Shown: positions 51,904 through 60,551 of the stretch, piece by piece
How positions within the stretch are numbered: the first letter of the stretch is position 1
Layout of the letters: each line of letters begins with the position of its first letter
From: Streptomyces vietnamensis
GTDB lineage: Bacteria > Actinomycetota > Actinomycetes > Streptomycetales > Streptomycetaceae
Assembly (NCBI RefSeq): GCF_000830005.1
Contig: NZ_CP010407.1
Span: 8,630,001-8,694,000 of the forward strand
Length of the DNA: 64,000 nt
Direction: 5' to 3'
The notes under the pieces: model-generated
The model's input: only the letters and a program-made list of their open reading frames with translations
Told to the model about the DNA's origin: nothing
The model's database searches: none
Program-made: the position numbers and the translations under genes

Positions 51904-52776
51904 CTACTTGTCGCGTCCCTCGTCGCGGTCCCGAGGCATGTCGGCGATGTCGTCGGTCTCGACGTCGATGCGCTCCTTGCGCACCTGGCCGGTGACCGTC
52001 TCCTCCTCGGTGACCTCGTCCGTACGCAGACTGACGCGCTCGACCGGGACGGCCCGCGTCTCGATCACGGGACGCTCCTCGTGGAGGGTCACCTCATGCT
52101 CGGCCTCGGTGATCTCGGGCCCGGACAGGGCCTGTTCCCGGTTGGCGTCCGTGATCGGCTCGCGTTCCAGGTGAACTTCCTCGTGGCGTACCGGTACGGT
52201 CTCCTGGACCTCCTCGGTGACGACGTACTTCCGCAGCCGGACGTGCCCGGTCTCGACCCGCTCGGTGCCCACGTGCATCTGTTCCTCGGACCGGGTCATC
52301 GCGTCGTCGCCGGTCGGACGGCCCGTACGCGCCGTCCCCCGGTCCGTCGTGTTCTCGGCGCCCGCCCTGCCTTCGGTGCCCGTCCTGCCGGCCGCGCCGG
52401 CGGTGCCGTGTGCCCAGCCTCCCTCGCCGGGCCGGTTCGCCCGCTGCCAGGCGTCGTCCCAGGCGATGCCGTAGTACGCGTAGAGGCGCTGCTCCTCGCC
52501 GGCGTCGAGATGGCCTCCGCGGTCGACGTCGACGCGCGGAGCGTCCTTGATCCTGTCCTTGGGGTAGGGAACCTTCAGATGGTCGTCGACCATGGATGCG
52601 TCCTTGATCGGGACGAAGGATTCGCTGGTCCCGAACAGTCCCGTCTTGACGGTGACCCATGCGGGGCGACCCGTGGCGTCGTCGACGAACACGTGGCGGG
52701 CTTCGCCGACCTTCTTGCCCTCGGTGTCGTACACGGGATGATCCAGCACGGTGGGGATCTGCTCCTTGGCGATCAT
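51904..52776 (-). CDS. PRC-barrel and DUF2382 domain protein
   Basis: A 290-residue protein. The N-terminal PRC-barrel (about 1-85: VLDHPVYDTEGKKVGEARHV; LKVPYPKDRIKDAP) is followed by a Gly/Thr-rich linker and a C-terminal DUF2382 domain (about 175-270: LRKYVVTEEVQETVPVRHEE; EHEVTLHEERPVIETRAVPV). It is probably a cytosolic stress protein of the YsnF/general-stress type, often induced by osmotic stress. ATG 52776 has AGGAGG at 6 nt. Five TTGAT repeats lie about 75-105 bp upstream of the start. Confidence 0.92.
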   Translation of the reverse strand: MIAKEQIPTVLDHPVYDTEGKKVGEARHVFVDDATGRPAWVTVKTGLFGTSESFVPIKDASMVDDHLKVPYPKDRIKDAPRVDVDRGGHLDAGEEQRLYAYYGIAWDDAWQRANRPGEGGWAHGTAGAAGRTGTEGRAGAENTTDRGTARTGRPTGDDAMTRSEEQMHVGTERVETGHVRLRKYVVTEEVQETVPVRHEEVHLEREPITDANREQALSGPEITEAEHEVTLHEERPVIETRAVPVERVSLRTDEVTEEETVTGQVRKERIDVETDDIADMPRDRDEGRDK

Positions 52777-52850
52777 GTTCACCCTCCTGGCGTCGTCGTG
52801 GTCGCCCTGCGACTAACCGGGGAAAGGAGCCGTAACCCCGTGAACCGCAG

Positions 52851-52879
52851 TTGATTTGATTGATTGATCTCTAGTTGAT
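52851..52879 (-). repeat. TTGAT repeat cluster in the PRC-barrel upstream region
   Basis: Five TTGAT copies (plus-strand starts 52851, 52856, 52860, 52864 and 52875), several overlapping, in an AT-rich tract within otherwise very GC-rich DNA. Position suggests a regulatory role, either an UP-element or protein-binding sites. Confidence 0.55.
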
Positions 52880-52923
52880 CCTTGAAATGAAGGGAGTTGC
52901 TCGTTTCGCCGCTCAGGGCGCTC

Positions 52924-54045
52924 TCAGCCCGTGTGGCGGACGCGGAAGCGATCGGGTGCCGCCGGGTCCCGATCCGCGACGTGGAGGGGCGCCCACGTCC
53001 ATTGCCACACGCCGATGCCCGGCGTACGGGAGAACCGGATCGGCCCGCGGGTGCCCTCGACCGCCACGCGCGGCCAGGACCCGGCGATGCCCGGCCGGTC
53101 CGTGCCCCGGGAACGCAGCACCGAGGCGAGGACGGTGACGGTGTCCCAGCCCTCGAAGGCGACGAACGAGGGTGCTCCGCCCAGCCGTTCGCGGAGCTCC
53201 TTCGCGACGCGCTCGCCGAGCGGACCGAGGTGCTCGGGCAGGTAGCGCAGGAACGGGATCCCGGCACCGTCCTCGCCCAGCGCCGAGGCCCATGCGGCGA
53301 ACTCCGGCTGCCCGGCCGGAGCGCCGATCAGCAGCTCCGCGAGCCGCCGGTCGCCCCGGACGGCCCTGACGATCGGCACCGCCGGCTCCGGAGTGCCGAC
53401 CAGCAGGAGGAGCGCCGCCGCGTTGTGCTCGACGAGCGCGTCGCACAGGGCCTCGGGGGCGAGGGCGTTCGCGTCTAGTTCGACGACGGTGCCGCCGTGG
53501 GGAGCGAGGTGGTCCCGCAGGACACGGGTCCCGGAAGCCCAGTAGACGCTCGGCTGGGTCGCCACGGCGATCCGGTGCCGACCCTCGGAGAGGAGGAAGT
53601 CCGCGAAGATCCGCCAGCCGCGGGACTGGGCCGGGGCCAGGCGCGCGACCCACTCCGTGGGCTCCTCGGTGAGGCCGTCGAGCACCGCGGACGAGCAGAG
53701 GAACGGCACGCCGAGGGCGTCGGCCCGGGCGGCGGCGGCGCGGGCGACGACGCTGTGGTACTCGCCCACCACGGCGGCCACGCCGAGGCCGGCCAGTTCG
53801 TCCACGGCCGCCGCGGCCCGCTCCGGATCTGCCGCGGTGTCCCGGACCAGCAGCTCCAGGGGCCTGCCGTCGATCCCGCCGGCCTCGTTGACCTCGTGCA
53901 CGGCCAGGTCGAGCCCCGCGAGCAGGTGTCGGCCCGCCTCGACCCAGCCGGGCCGTGTCAGCGGGACGAGAGCGCCCAGGCGGACGGACGACCCGTCGGC
54001 GTGTTCCGCTGCGGACGGCGAGGGTGGCGTGATCATGCCGGTCAT
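52924..54045 (-). CDS. Cytosolic ABC-type branched-chain amino-acid-binding-like protein
   Basis: A 373-residue periplasmic-binding fold protein of the Leu/Ile/Val or AmiC type: VRLGALVPLTRPGWVEAGRH, DGRPLELLVRDTAADPERAA and AVVGEYHSVVARAAAARADA. There is no signal peptide or lipobox, so it should work as a cytosolic sensor rather than a transporter subunit. It starts 31 bp after the TetR gene in the same orientation, so both are probably co-transcribed. ATG 54045 was chosen; ATG 54036 is possible. Confidence 0.85.
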   Translation of the reverse strand: MTGMITPPSPSAAEHADGSSVRLGALVPLTRPGWVEAGRHLLAGLDLAVHEVNEAGGIDGRPLELLVRDTAADPERAAAAVDELAGLGVAAVVGEYHSVVARAAAARADALGVPFLCSSAVLDGLTEEPTEWVARLAPAQSRGWRIFADFLLSEGRHRIAVATQPSVYWASGTRVLRDHLAPHGGTVVELDANALAPEALCDALVEHNAAALLLLVGTPEPAVPIVRAVRGDRRLAELLIGAPAGQPEFAAWASALGEDGAGIPFLRYLPEHLGPLGERVAKELRERLGGAPSFVAFEGWDTVTVLASVLRSRGTDRPGIAGSWPRVAVEGTRGPIRFSRTPGIGVWQWTWAPLHVADRDPAAPDRFRVRHTG

Positions 54046-54076
54046 TGGAACCACTGCCGTCGCCCGTGGCAACCGA

Positions 54077-54685
54077 TTATTCGTCCGTCGTGCCGCCGGG
54101 CCCCAGCGCCGGGGAGGCGGTGAACAACGCGTTGACGGCGGCGCGGACCTGGTCGGCGACCACCTCGGGGGAGGAGGAGTCCAGCTTCCCGTCGAGGTGC
54201 AGGAACGCCAGGCCGTGGACGAGGGCCCACACGGTGGTGGGGAGGGCGCCCGTCTCGTCCGCGCCGGGGAAGGCCTCGCGGACGAGGCCGCGGACGTACT
54301 CCGTGATGACGGCGGTCGCGGCGACGCGTTCCTCGTTGGTGGGGTCGCACGGTTCGGCGAACATCGCCCGGAACAGGGCGGGGTGGTCGAGCGCGAACCG
54401 GACGTAGGCGACGGAGACCGCGGCGAGGTCGTCGGGCGTCGACGGTGAGGGGTGGGCCGCGGCCAGGTGCTGGGCGAGCTCGCGGTACCCCTCCGCGGCG
54501 ACCGCGGAGACGAGCGCGTCACGGTCCTCGTAGTGGCGGTAGGGGGCCGTGGCCGACACGCCCGCCCGGCGGGCGACCGCGCGCAGCGAGAGCCCGGCGC
54601 TGCCGTCCTCCTCCAGGAGTTCCCGCGCGGCGCGCAGGCAGGCGGCCCGCAGATCGCCGTGGTGATACGTACCTGTTTGAGACAT
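54077..54685 (-). CDS. TetR/AcrR family transcriptional regulator
   Basis: A 202-residue repressor: YHHGDLRAACLRAARELLEE and LSLRAVARRAGVSATAPYRH form the N-terminal helix-turn-helix; the C-terminal ligand domain (about 85-195) matches the WHG/TetR_C_33 type. It is divergent from an OYE-type reductase, and two matching 19-bp sites lie between the genes, so it probably represses both. Its ligand may be the substrate of the reductase, perhaps a reactive enone. The downstream binding-protein gene may share its transcript. Confidence 0.94.
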   Translation of the reverse strand: MSQTGTYHHGDLRAACLRAARELLEEDGSAGLSLRAVARRAGVSATAPYRHYEDRDALVSAVAAEGYRELAQHLAAAHPSPSTPDDLAAVSVAYVRFALDHPALFRAMFAEPCDPTNEERVAATAVITEYVRGLVREAFPGADETGALPTTVWALVHGLAFLHLDGKLDSSSPEVVADQVRAAVNALFTASPALGPGGTTDE

Positions 54686-54700
54686 AGGTCACCTTCCCTT

Positions 54701-54747
54701 ATGTTTGCGCCGCTTACATGTTGCCCTAATGTGAGTGGTGCATACAT
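54701..54747. promoter_or_regulatory. Paired TetR-type operator sites
   Basis: Two 19-bp sites with the form ATGT-N11-ACAT: ATGTTTGCGCCGCTTACAT (54701-54719) and ATGTGAGTGGTGCATACAT (54729-54747). Centres are 28 bp apart. They sit between tetR and the divergent oxidoreductase. Binding is inferred. Confidence 0.7.
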
Positions 54748-54781
54748 CGTAGGCGATCGACATGGAAGAAGGAATCGGGAG

Positions 54782-56050
54782 ATGACCAGCGAGCTGTTCT
54801 CGCCGCTGCCCCTGCGCTCCGGGCGGACACTGAACAACCGGATCGCGAAGGCGGCCATGGAGGAGAACATGGCCGGCGACGGCCAGCTTCCCGACCGGCG
54901 GCTGCTGACGCTCTACCGGCGCTGGGCCGCCGGCGGCACCGGCCTGCTGATCACCGGCAACGTGATGGTGCACGCCGAGGCGCTGACCGGCCCCGGCGGA
55001 GTCGTACTCGACGAGCACGCGCCGCTGGAGCCGTTCGCCGAGTGGGCCGCGGCCGGCAAGTCCGGCGGTGCGGCGATCTGGATGCAGATCAACCACCCCG
55101 GCCGCCAGGTGGCGTCCGACATGCCCGGTGTCGTGTGGGGCCCGTCCGACGTCGGCGTCGACCTGGGCAAGCACAGCGGCCGCTTCGGCCGCCCGACCGC
55201 CATGACCGAGCAGCAGATCGAGGACACCGTCGCCCGCTTCGCCGTCACGGCCCGCCGTGCGGAGGAGGCGGGGTTCGACGGGGTCGAGGTCCACGCGGCG
55301 CACGGCTACCTGCTGTCGCAGTTCCTGTCCCCGCTGGTCAACAAGCGCACCGACCGGTGGGGCGGGTCGCTGGAGAACCGGGCCCGGATGCTGCTCGACG
55401 TGGTCCGCGCGATCCGCGCCGCCGTCTCGCCGTCCTTCGCGGTCGCGGTGAAGCTCAACTCCGCCGACTTCCAGCGCGGAGGCTTCGACGCCGACGACGC
55501 GCGGCAGGTGATCGGGATGCTCGAACCGCTCGGCGTGGACCTGGTCGAACTGTCCGGCGGCAGCTACGAGAGCCCGGCGATGACCGGCCGTCCCGCCGAC
55601 GACCGCACCCGGGCCCGCGAGGCCTACTTCCTGGACCTGGCCGAGGACCTCGTGAGGACCAGCCCCGTCCCGCTGATGCTGACCGGCGGCATCACCCGGC
55701 GCGCCACGGCCGAGACGGTCCTCGACAGCGGCGTGGCGGTCGTCGGGATGGGCACCGCCCTCGCCGTCACCCCCGATCTGCCCGACCGCTGGAAGCGCGA
55801 CCGCGAGGCCGAGCGGCAGCTGAAGCCGGTGACCTGGTCGGACAAGACCCTCGCCTCGGCCGCCGGCATGGCGGCGGTCCGCCACCAGATGCGCCGCATC
55901 GCCCGCGGAAGGAACCCCAGGCCCGGCACCCACCCGGCGATCGCCCTCCTCTCCGAGTCCCGGAAGCAGCGGGCGGCCCTGCGCGGCTACCGCGCCTGGC
56001 TGGCCGCATCGGGGACCGGCGACGGCCGGGGAACTGCCGCCAGGGGATGA
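54782..56050 (+). CDS. NADH:flavin oxidoreductase, old yellow enzyme family
   Basis: A 422-residue TIM-barrel flavoprotein. FSPLPLRSGRTLNNRIAKAA and WMQINHPGRQVASDMPGVVW bind FMN, and VEVHAAHGYLLSQFLSPLVN with KRTDRWGGSLENRARMLLDV is the strict family signature. It would reduce the double bond of enones or nitro compounds using NAD(P)H. It is divergent from a TetR repressor, with paired operator sites between. The C-terminal ~70 residues (from KRDREAERQLKP) are typical of the class. Confidence 0.95.
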   Translation: MTSELFSPLPLRSGRTLNNRIAKAAMEENMAGDGQLPDRRLLTLYRRWAAGGTGLLITGNVMVHAEALTGPGGVVLDEHAPLEPFAEWAAAGKSGGAAIWMQINHPGRQVASDMPGVVWGPSDVGVDLGKHSGRFGRPTAMTEQQIEDTVARFAVTARRAEEAGFDGVEVHAAHGYLLSQFLSPLVNKRTDRWGGSLENRARMLLDVVRAIRAAVSPSFAVAVKLNSADFQRGGFDADDARQVIGMLEPLGVDLVELSGGSYESPAMTGRPADDRTRAREAYFLDLAEDLVRTSPVPLMLTGGITRRATAETVLDSGVAVVGMGTALAVTPDLPDRWKRDREAERQLKPVTWSDKTLASAAGMAAVRHQMRRIARGRNPRPGTHPAIALLSESRKQRAALRGYRAWLAASGTGDGRGTAARG

Positions 56051-56162
56051 GGGCCGGGAAGCAGGAACCTCTCGGCCTTCCCGTACGTTCCGGAGGGCGA
56101 CCTGATCGTTTTGACGTGTGACACGGCGGCGGCGCGCCGCCGTCGGGGGAAGTGAGCAAGCC

Positions 56163-56690
56163 ATGGCCATGGTGGGTCTGTTCTGGATCGCCGAGGGCGA
56201 CGTGTACGTGGGCGCGAAGCCGTCCGGTCCGGCTCCCGGGGTACGCCTGACCCCCGACGGCGTGCTGGCCCTCGGCGACGGACAGTCCGGCCTCCACCTG
56301 TGGGAGGACGTGCGCGCCCTGACGGTGTCGGACGTCCCCGTGAAGTCCCTGAAGCGGCAGGTCGGCGTGGTCACGGACGTGGCCCTCGACATCGTGATGA
56401 ACCTGGCCATGACCCTGGGTCCGGGCGTGGGCGGCGAGGCCCCGCCGCTGATGACGCTGGGCATGGAAGCGCACGACGGCGAGTACGAGATGAAGGCCTA
56501 CGTGGCCGCGGCCGTCGGCTACTCCCCGACGGAGGTCGACCTCTCCCGGGCCCTCCTGTCCCGCCTCACGGAGGGCGCCGCGACGATGGCCACGACGCTG
56601 GCGGCCATGTCCGAGTGGGGCCGCACATGGGAGGGCGGAACCCCTCGCGGGGCACAGCGGGAGGAGCTGCTGCGGCGGTGGGTGGGCTAG
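56163..56690 (+). CDS. Conserved hypothetical protein
   Basis: A 175-residue protein beginning MAMVGLFWIAEGDVYVGAKP, followed by LWEDVRALTVSDVPVKSLKR. The centre (VVTDVALDIVMNLAMTLGPG) is hydrophobic but interrupted, so no clear membrane helix is assigned. Similar Streptomyces proteins have no assigned function. The ATG at 56163 follows GGGGGAAGTGAG; a second ATG lies 6 bp later. Confidence 0.7.
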   Translation: MAMVGLFWIAEGDVYVGAKPSGPAPGVRLTPDGVLALGDGQSGLHLWEDVRALTVSDVPVKSLKRQVGVVTDVALDIVMNLAMTLGPGVGGEAPPLMTLGMEAHDGEYEMKAYVAAAVGYSPTEVDLSRALLSRLTEGAATMATTLAAMSEWGRTWEGGTPRGAQREELLRRWVG

Positions 56691-57001
56691 GGCCCGCCCG
56701 GCCCGTCCGACCCTGATCCGCCGGGCGGCCCCTGGGGCCCGCCCGCCCCTCCGCGCCGGGTCACGGCCGGTGGAAACACCGGGTTGCGCTTGTACCGGAG
56801 GCGGGGATCATGGAATGGAGAACAGGGAATCGACGCCTGTCGAAGGCGCCCCGCACCAGGGATGTGCGGACCCGTCCGCGTGCGGGCCGGCAGTCGTCTC
56901 CCGGCCGGTCCGAAACGACGGCTCGGGCCGCCGGTCCACGTCGTGCTCCGCCACGCATCAGCATCGGCCGGCATCGACCGCACTCCCCCTCAGGAGGCGC
57001 C
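56691..57001. other. Intergenic region before two small acidic-protein genes
   Basis: About 310 bp. The left part contains an imperfect inverted repeat (AGGGCCCGCCCGGC against GCCGGGCGGCCCCT, one mismatch), a likely terminator of the preceding gene. The rest is presumably the promoter of the 57002 gene; I see no clear promoter hexamers and no convincing ORF. Confidence 0.5.
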
Positions 57002-57169
57002 ATGACCGTACCCGACGATCCACTCGGCGCATGGACGGGTCGGTTGCTCCGGCTCGGCGTCGGCATCTCGCCGGACGACGCCCGGAAATTCGTGCACGAC
57101 CTGTACGCGAAGGCCCAGTCAGACCTCGACGACGAGCGGGCAGAGGCCGATTTCGAGCGAGAGGAGTGA
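57002..57169 (+). CDS. Small acidic protein of unknown function
   Basis: A 55-residue protein: DPLGAWTGRLLRLGVGISPD, then DARKFVHDLYAKAQSDLDDE and an acidic tail ending FEREE. It has a helical pattern without signal peptide. The excellent ribosome site CAGGAGGCGCC before ATG 57002 supports expression. It is 67 bp upstream of the DUF5709 gene and likely in the same transcript. The family is not recognised. Confidence 0.65.
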   Translation: MTVPDDPLGAWTGRLLRLGVGISPDDARKFVHDLYAKAQSDLDDERAEADFEREE

Positions 57170-57236
57170 ACCCGGGCGAGAGCCGTCGTGGACCTGGGAA
57201 CAGCTGGTGGCCCCTGCCGCAGGAACGGAGTTCCAC

Positions 57237-57689
57237 ATGACCGAGGCGCAAGCGTGGGGCGATGACGTCTACCAGCCCGACGGCAGCGAGGTCCAGGACG
57301 ACGTGGGTCTCCTGGACTACGAGGACACCCTGGAGGGACCGGTCGGCAACCCGCTCGACACGGGGTACTCGCCGCCGGAACGGCCCCTCGGAGCCGAGCA
57401 CACAGGAGTGACCGCGGCCGAACGGCAACGGGGCGAGTCCCTCGACGAGCGCCTGGCGGAGGAGGAGCCCGAGCTTCCCCTCCTCGAAGGCGACGGCCTC
57501 GGCGACACGACGGACACCGACGGGGAGTTGCTGGACGACCAGGTCGGCGGCCGGCGCGCGGGCCGTCTGATGGCCGAGGACGAGGGCACGGCCCCCATCA
57601 GGGCGGAACTGAACGCCCGGGACCTCGGCATCGACGGCGGCGCCGCCTCCGCCGAGGAGGCCGCGATGCACATCATCGACGAGGAGTGA
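57237..57689 (+). CDS. DUF5709 family acidic protein
   Basis: A 150-residue, strongly acidic, probably disordered protein. DDVYQPDGSEVQDDVGLLDY, then NPLDTGYSPPERPLG and SLDERLAEEEPEL match DUF5709; RRAGRLMAEDEG and AASAEEAAMHIIDEE end it. The function is unknown; family members are linked to stress in actinobacteria. CGGAG is 5 nt before the ATG. It is convergent with the PucR-type regulator, with only 14 bp between stops. Confidence 0.85.
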   Translation: MTEAQAWGDDVYQPDGSEVQDDVGLLDYEDTLEGPVGNPLDTGYSPPERPLGAEHTGVTAAERQRGESLDERLAEEEPELPLLEGDGLGDTTDTDGELLDDQVGGRRAGRLMAEDEGTAPIRAELNARDLGIDGGAASAEEAAMHIIDEE

Positions 57690-57703
57690 CCCCCTGAGGG
57701 GTG

Positions 57704-58870
57704 TCAGCTCGCCCCCGGATTGCGGACCGCCAGGAGTGCCGCGCCGATGTCCGCCGTCGCCCGTGGATCGGAGAGGGACCGGCCGGTCAGTTCCTCCACG
57801 CGGCGCAGGCGGTAGCGGACGGTGTTGGGGTGGACGAACAGGCTCCGGGCCGCGGCGCCGGCCGAGCCGGCGGCGGCGAACCAGTGCTCCAGGGTGCGAA
57901 GGAGACGGGACCGCTCCGCGGCCGGAAGATCGAGCACCGGACGGAGCACCACCTCCATCAGGTGCGTGGCCTCGGCCGGAGCCGCGGCGACGACCATGGC
58001 CAGCGGGTTGTCGTCGAAGCGGGCCACGCCGGGGCCGGTGCCCTCCAGACCGGCTAGGGCGAGACGGGCGAAGCGCAGGGCCTGCGGCGTGTCCCGCAGC
58101 GAGTGGAAGCGCGGACTGAAGCCCACACGGGCGCGCGTCCGGCGGAGGATGCGCAGGCAGGCGGTCTCCGCCGACGCCGTGGGCAGGGCGATCAGGGCGA
58201 GTTGCTGGTCCGGCAGAAGCCTCCAGGCGGAGGGGAGGTTCGCCTGGCGCAGTGCGGCCTCCGCCCCGGTGAGCGGCTCCTCGCCGGGAGCGCCCGCCTT
58301 CGCCGCGGCGACCGCGTAGGGCCCGTGTTCGGGCAGTTCCAGTTCGTGGGCGGTCTCCCACAGGGTGCGGTCGGTGACGATGCCGGTGAACAGCGCCTCC
58401 ACCAGGGCGGAACGCCGCGCCTGTCCCTGTGCGGTGAGTTCGGCGGCCGCCTCCCGGTAGGCCACCGCCACGGCCTCGGAGTACAGACCGGACAGGGCCC
58501 AGAACTCCGTCGACTCCGACAGCAGGAGATCGCCGGAGACCTCGGGACGCGTGCGGGCCTCGGCGAGGATCTCCGTCCACAGGAATTGCGAACCGATCCG
58601 GTACGCGTGCAAGGTGTCCGCCAGCGGAACTCCCTGCTCCGCGCGGAGCCGCCCGGTCTCACGGGCCGAACTCGCGTCCGGAGTGCCTCCGAGGCGGAGG
58701 TGGCTGAGGATGAGGTCCGCGTTGGCGGTGCAGGAGTGGCGCAGCGAGTCCAGGGGGATCAGCGACTCCTCCTCGTACGCCTCGACATGCGCGCGGATGC
58801 GCAGTGCCATGCGCTCGCCCAGCTCCGGAAGCCTCGCCTGAAGCGCCTCCGCCACACCCGAAAGGATCAT
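57704..58870 (-). CDS. PucR-family helix-turn-helix regulator (CdaR type)
   Basis: A 388-residue regulator. An N-terminal helical RsbRD-like domain (about 10-160: RLRAEQGVPLADTLHAYRIG) precedes a GGDEF-like central region and a C-terminal PucR helix-turn-helix (about 320-380) seen as RSLFVHPNTVRYRLRRVEEL. Such regulators control purine, fatty-acid or amino-acid catabolism. It is divergent from the acyl-CoA ligase, and a perfect palindrome lies 20 bp upstream of its start codon, so it likely controls both genes. Its ligand is unknown. Confidence 0.9.
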   Translation of the reverse strand: MILSGVAEALQARLPELGERMALRIRAHVEAYEEESLIPLDSLRHSCTANADLILSHLRLGGTPDASSARETGRLRAEQGVPLADTLHAYRIGSQFLWTEILAEARTRPEVSGDLLLSESTEFWALSGLYSEAVAVAYREAAAELTAQGQARRSALVEALFTGIVTDRTLWETAHELELPEHGPYAVAAAKAGAPGEEPLTGAEAALRQANLPSAWRLLPDQQLALIALPTASAETACLRILRRTRARVGFSPRFHSLRDTPQALRFARLALAGLEGTGPGVARFDDNPLAMVVAAAPAEATHLMEVVLRPVLDLPAAERSRLLRTLEHWFAAAGSAGAAARSLFVHPNTVRYRLRRVEELTGRSLSDPRATADIGAALLAVRNPGAS

Positions 58871-58889
58871 CCCCGCAGCTTAACGCCGT

Positions 58890-58913
58890 CGGATTGTCCC
58901 CAAGGACAATCCG
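58890..58913. promoter_or_regulatory. Perfect palindrome between PucR and acyl-CoA ligase genes
   Basis: CGGATTGTCC-CCAA-GGACAATCCG: two perfect 10-bp arms with a 4-nt spacer, 20 bp upstream of the regulator start and 102 bp upstream of the divergent ligase. It is the best candidate for the PucR-regulator site. GTTGTCC recurs at 58924. Confidence 0.82.
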
Positions 58914-59015
58914 GAAGGCCGCGCGTTGTCCCGTCGGCCATAGGCCGCGGCCGCACATGACTGCAAGATGCCGACGGTGTAAACATTCGGCGATTCCGTG
59001 TAACGGAGGCGGGTC

Positions 59016-60503
59016 ATGGCCAATCTGGCAGGGTTCCTCGTGGAGACGGCCGGGCGGCAGCCCGAGCGCCCCGCGCTGCGGCTGGGGGAGCAGGTCATCA
59101 CGTACGCGGAGCTGGACGAGCGCAGTGCCCGCGCCGCCGCCCTGCTCAGCTCCGAGGGCGTGCGGCCCGGCGACCGGGTCGCCCTGATGCTGCCCAACGT
59201 CCCCGAGTTCGTCGTGCTGTACTACGGCATCCTGCGCGCCGGAGCGGTCGTCGTGCCGATGAACCCGCTCCTGAAGACCCGGGAGACCGAGTTCCACCTC
59301 GCCGACTCCGGCGCGGTGCGGCTCTTCGAGTGGCACCAGGCGCCCGGCGAGGGTGCCCAGGGAGCGGCCGCCGCAGGCGTGCGGCACACCGCCGTCGAAC
59401 CCACCGCGTTCGCCGAGGCGCTGGGCCGGTACGAGCCGCTGCCCGAGGTCGCCGACACGGACGACGAGGACATGGCCGTCCTGCTCTACACCTCCGGGAC
59501 CACCGGTCGCCCCAAGGGAGCCGTGCTCTCTCATGCCGGGCTGCGGCACAACACCGAGGTCAACAGCGTCCACATCCAGGAGATGACGCCGGAGGACGTG
59601 GTGGTGGGCTGCCTGCCGCTGTTCCACATCTTCGGGCAGATCTGCACCATGAGCGCGGCCGTCCGCAGCGGCGCCTCGCTCGTCCTGATCCCGCGCTTCG
59701 AGCCGGGGGCCGTCCTCGCCGCCATCGCCCGCGAGCGGGCCACCGTCTTCGAGGGCGTGCCGACCATGTACGCGGCGCTGCTCCAGCACCCGTCGGACGC
59801 GGACGTGTCGACGCTGCGGATGTGCATCTCCGGCGGCGCCTCGCTGCCGGTGGAGATCCTGCACGGCTTCGAGCGACGGTTCGGCTGTCCCGTGCTCGAA
59901 GGCTTCGGCATGTCCGAGACCAGCCCGGTGGTCACCTTCAACCACCCCGACCGGCCCCGCAAGGCCGGCTCCATCGGCACCCCCATCCGGGACGTCGAGG
60001 TGCGGCTCCTCGACGACAAGGGCCAGGACGTGGCCCGGGGAGAGATCGGCGAACTGGCCGTCCGGGGGCCGAACCTGATGAAGGGCTACTGGAACCGCCC
60101 CGAGGAGACCGAGGCGGCCATCCCCGACGGCTGGCTGCGCAGCGGCGACCTGGCCCGCGCCGACGAGGACGGCTACCTCTACATCGTCGACCGCAAGAAG
60201 GACATGATCATCCGCGGCGGCTACAACGTCTACCCGCGCGAGATCGAGGAGGTCCTCCACGAGCACCCGGCCGTCGCCCTCGCCGCGGTGGTGGGCCTCC
60301 CGCACCCCGAACTGGGCGAGGAGGTCGCGGCCGCGATCGTGCTCCGCCCCGCCGGGGAGGCCACCCCCGACGAACTGCGGGAGTACGTCAAGGAGCGCGT
60401 GGCGGCCTACAAGTACCCGCGCAGGGTGTGGCTCGTGGACGCGCTGCCGCTGGGACCGAGCGGCAAGATCCTCAAGAGGGAGATCACCGCGCCCGTGGAG
60501 TGA
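59016..60503 (+). CDS. Long-chain fatty-acid-CoA ligase
   Basis: A 495-residue AMP-forming acyl-CoA synthetase. The P-loop-like motif YTSGTTGRPKGAVLSHAGLR and GFGMSETSPVVTFNHPDRPR (adenylate site) are typical; YIVDRKKDMIIRGGYNVYPR is the hinge region and GPSGKILKREI contains the catalytic lysine. It activates a fatty or related carboxylic acid with ATP and CoA. GGAGG precedes its ATG. The divergent PucR-type regulator and shared palindrome suggest control by lipid or carboxylate availability. Confidence 0.95.
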   Translation: MANLAGFLVETAGRQPERPALRLGEQVITYAELDERSARAAALLSSEGVRPGDRVALMLPNVPEFVVLYYGILRAGAVVVPMNPLLKTRETEFHLADSGAVRLFEWHQAPGEGAQGAAAAGVRHTAVEPTAFAEALGRYEPLPEVADTDDEDMAVLLYTSGTTGRPKGAVLSHAGLRHNTEVNSVHIQEMTPEDVVVGCLPLFHIFGQICTMSAAVRSGASLVLIPRFEPGAVLAAIARERATVFEGVPTMYAALLQHPSDADVSTLRMCISGGASLPVEILHGFERRFGCPVLEGFGMSETSPVVTFNHPDRPRKAGSIGTPIRDVEVRLLDDKGQDVARGEIGELAVRGPNLMKGYWNRPEETEAAIPDGWLRSGDLARADEDGYLYIVDRKKDMIIRGGYNVYPREIEEVLHEHPAVALAAVVGLPHPELGEEVAAAIVLRPAGEATPDELREYVKERVAAYKYPRRVWLVDALPLGPSGKILKREITAPVE

Positions 60504-60551
60504 GGGCCTCGGAACGCGGTGTGCCCCGCCCCCTTCCGACCGCCGGCCGGG

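Noticed and set aside
51332..52174. 280-codon plus-strand frame upstream of IMP dehydrogenase
   Set aside because: Crosses a perfect terminator hairpin and the PRC-barrel gene; composition is not protein-like.
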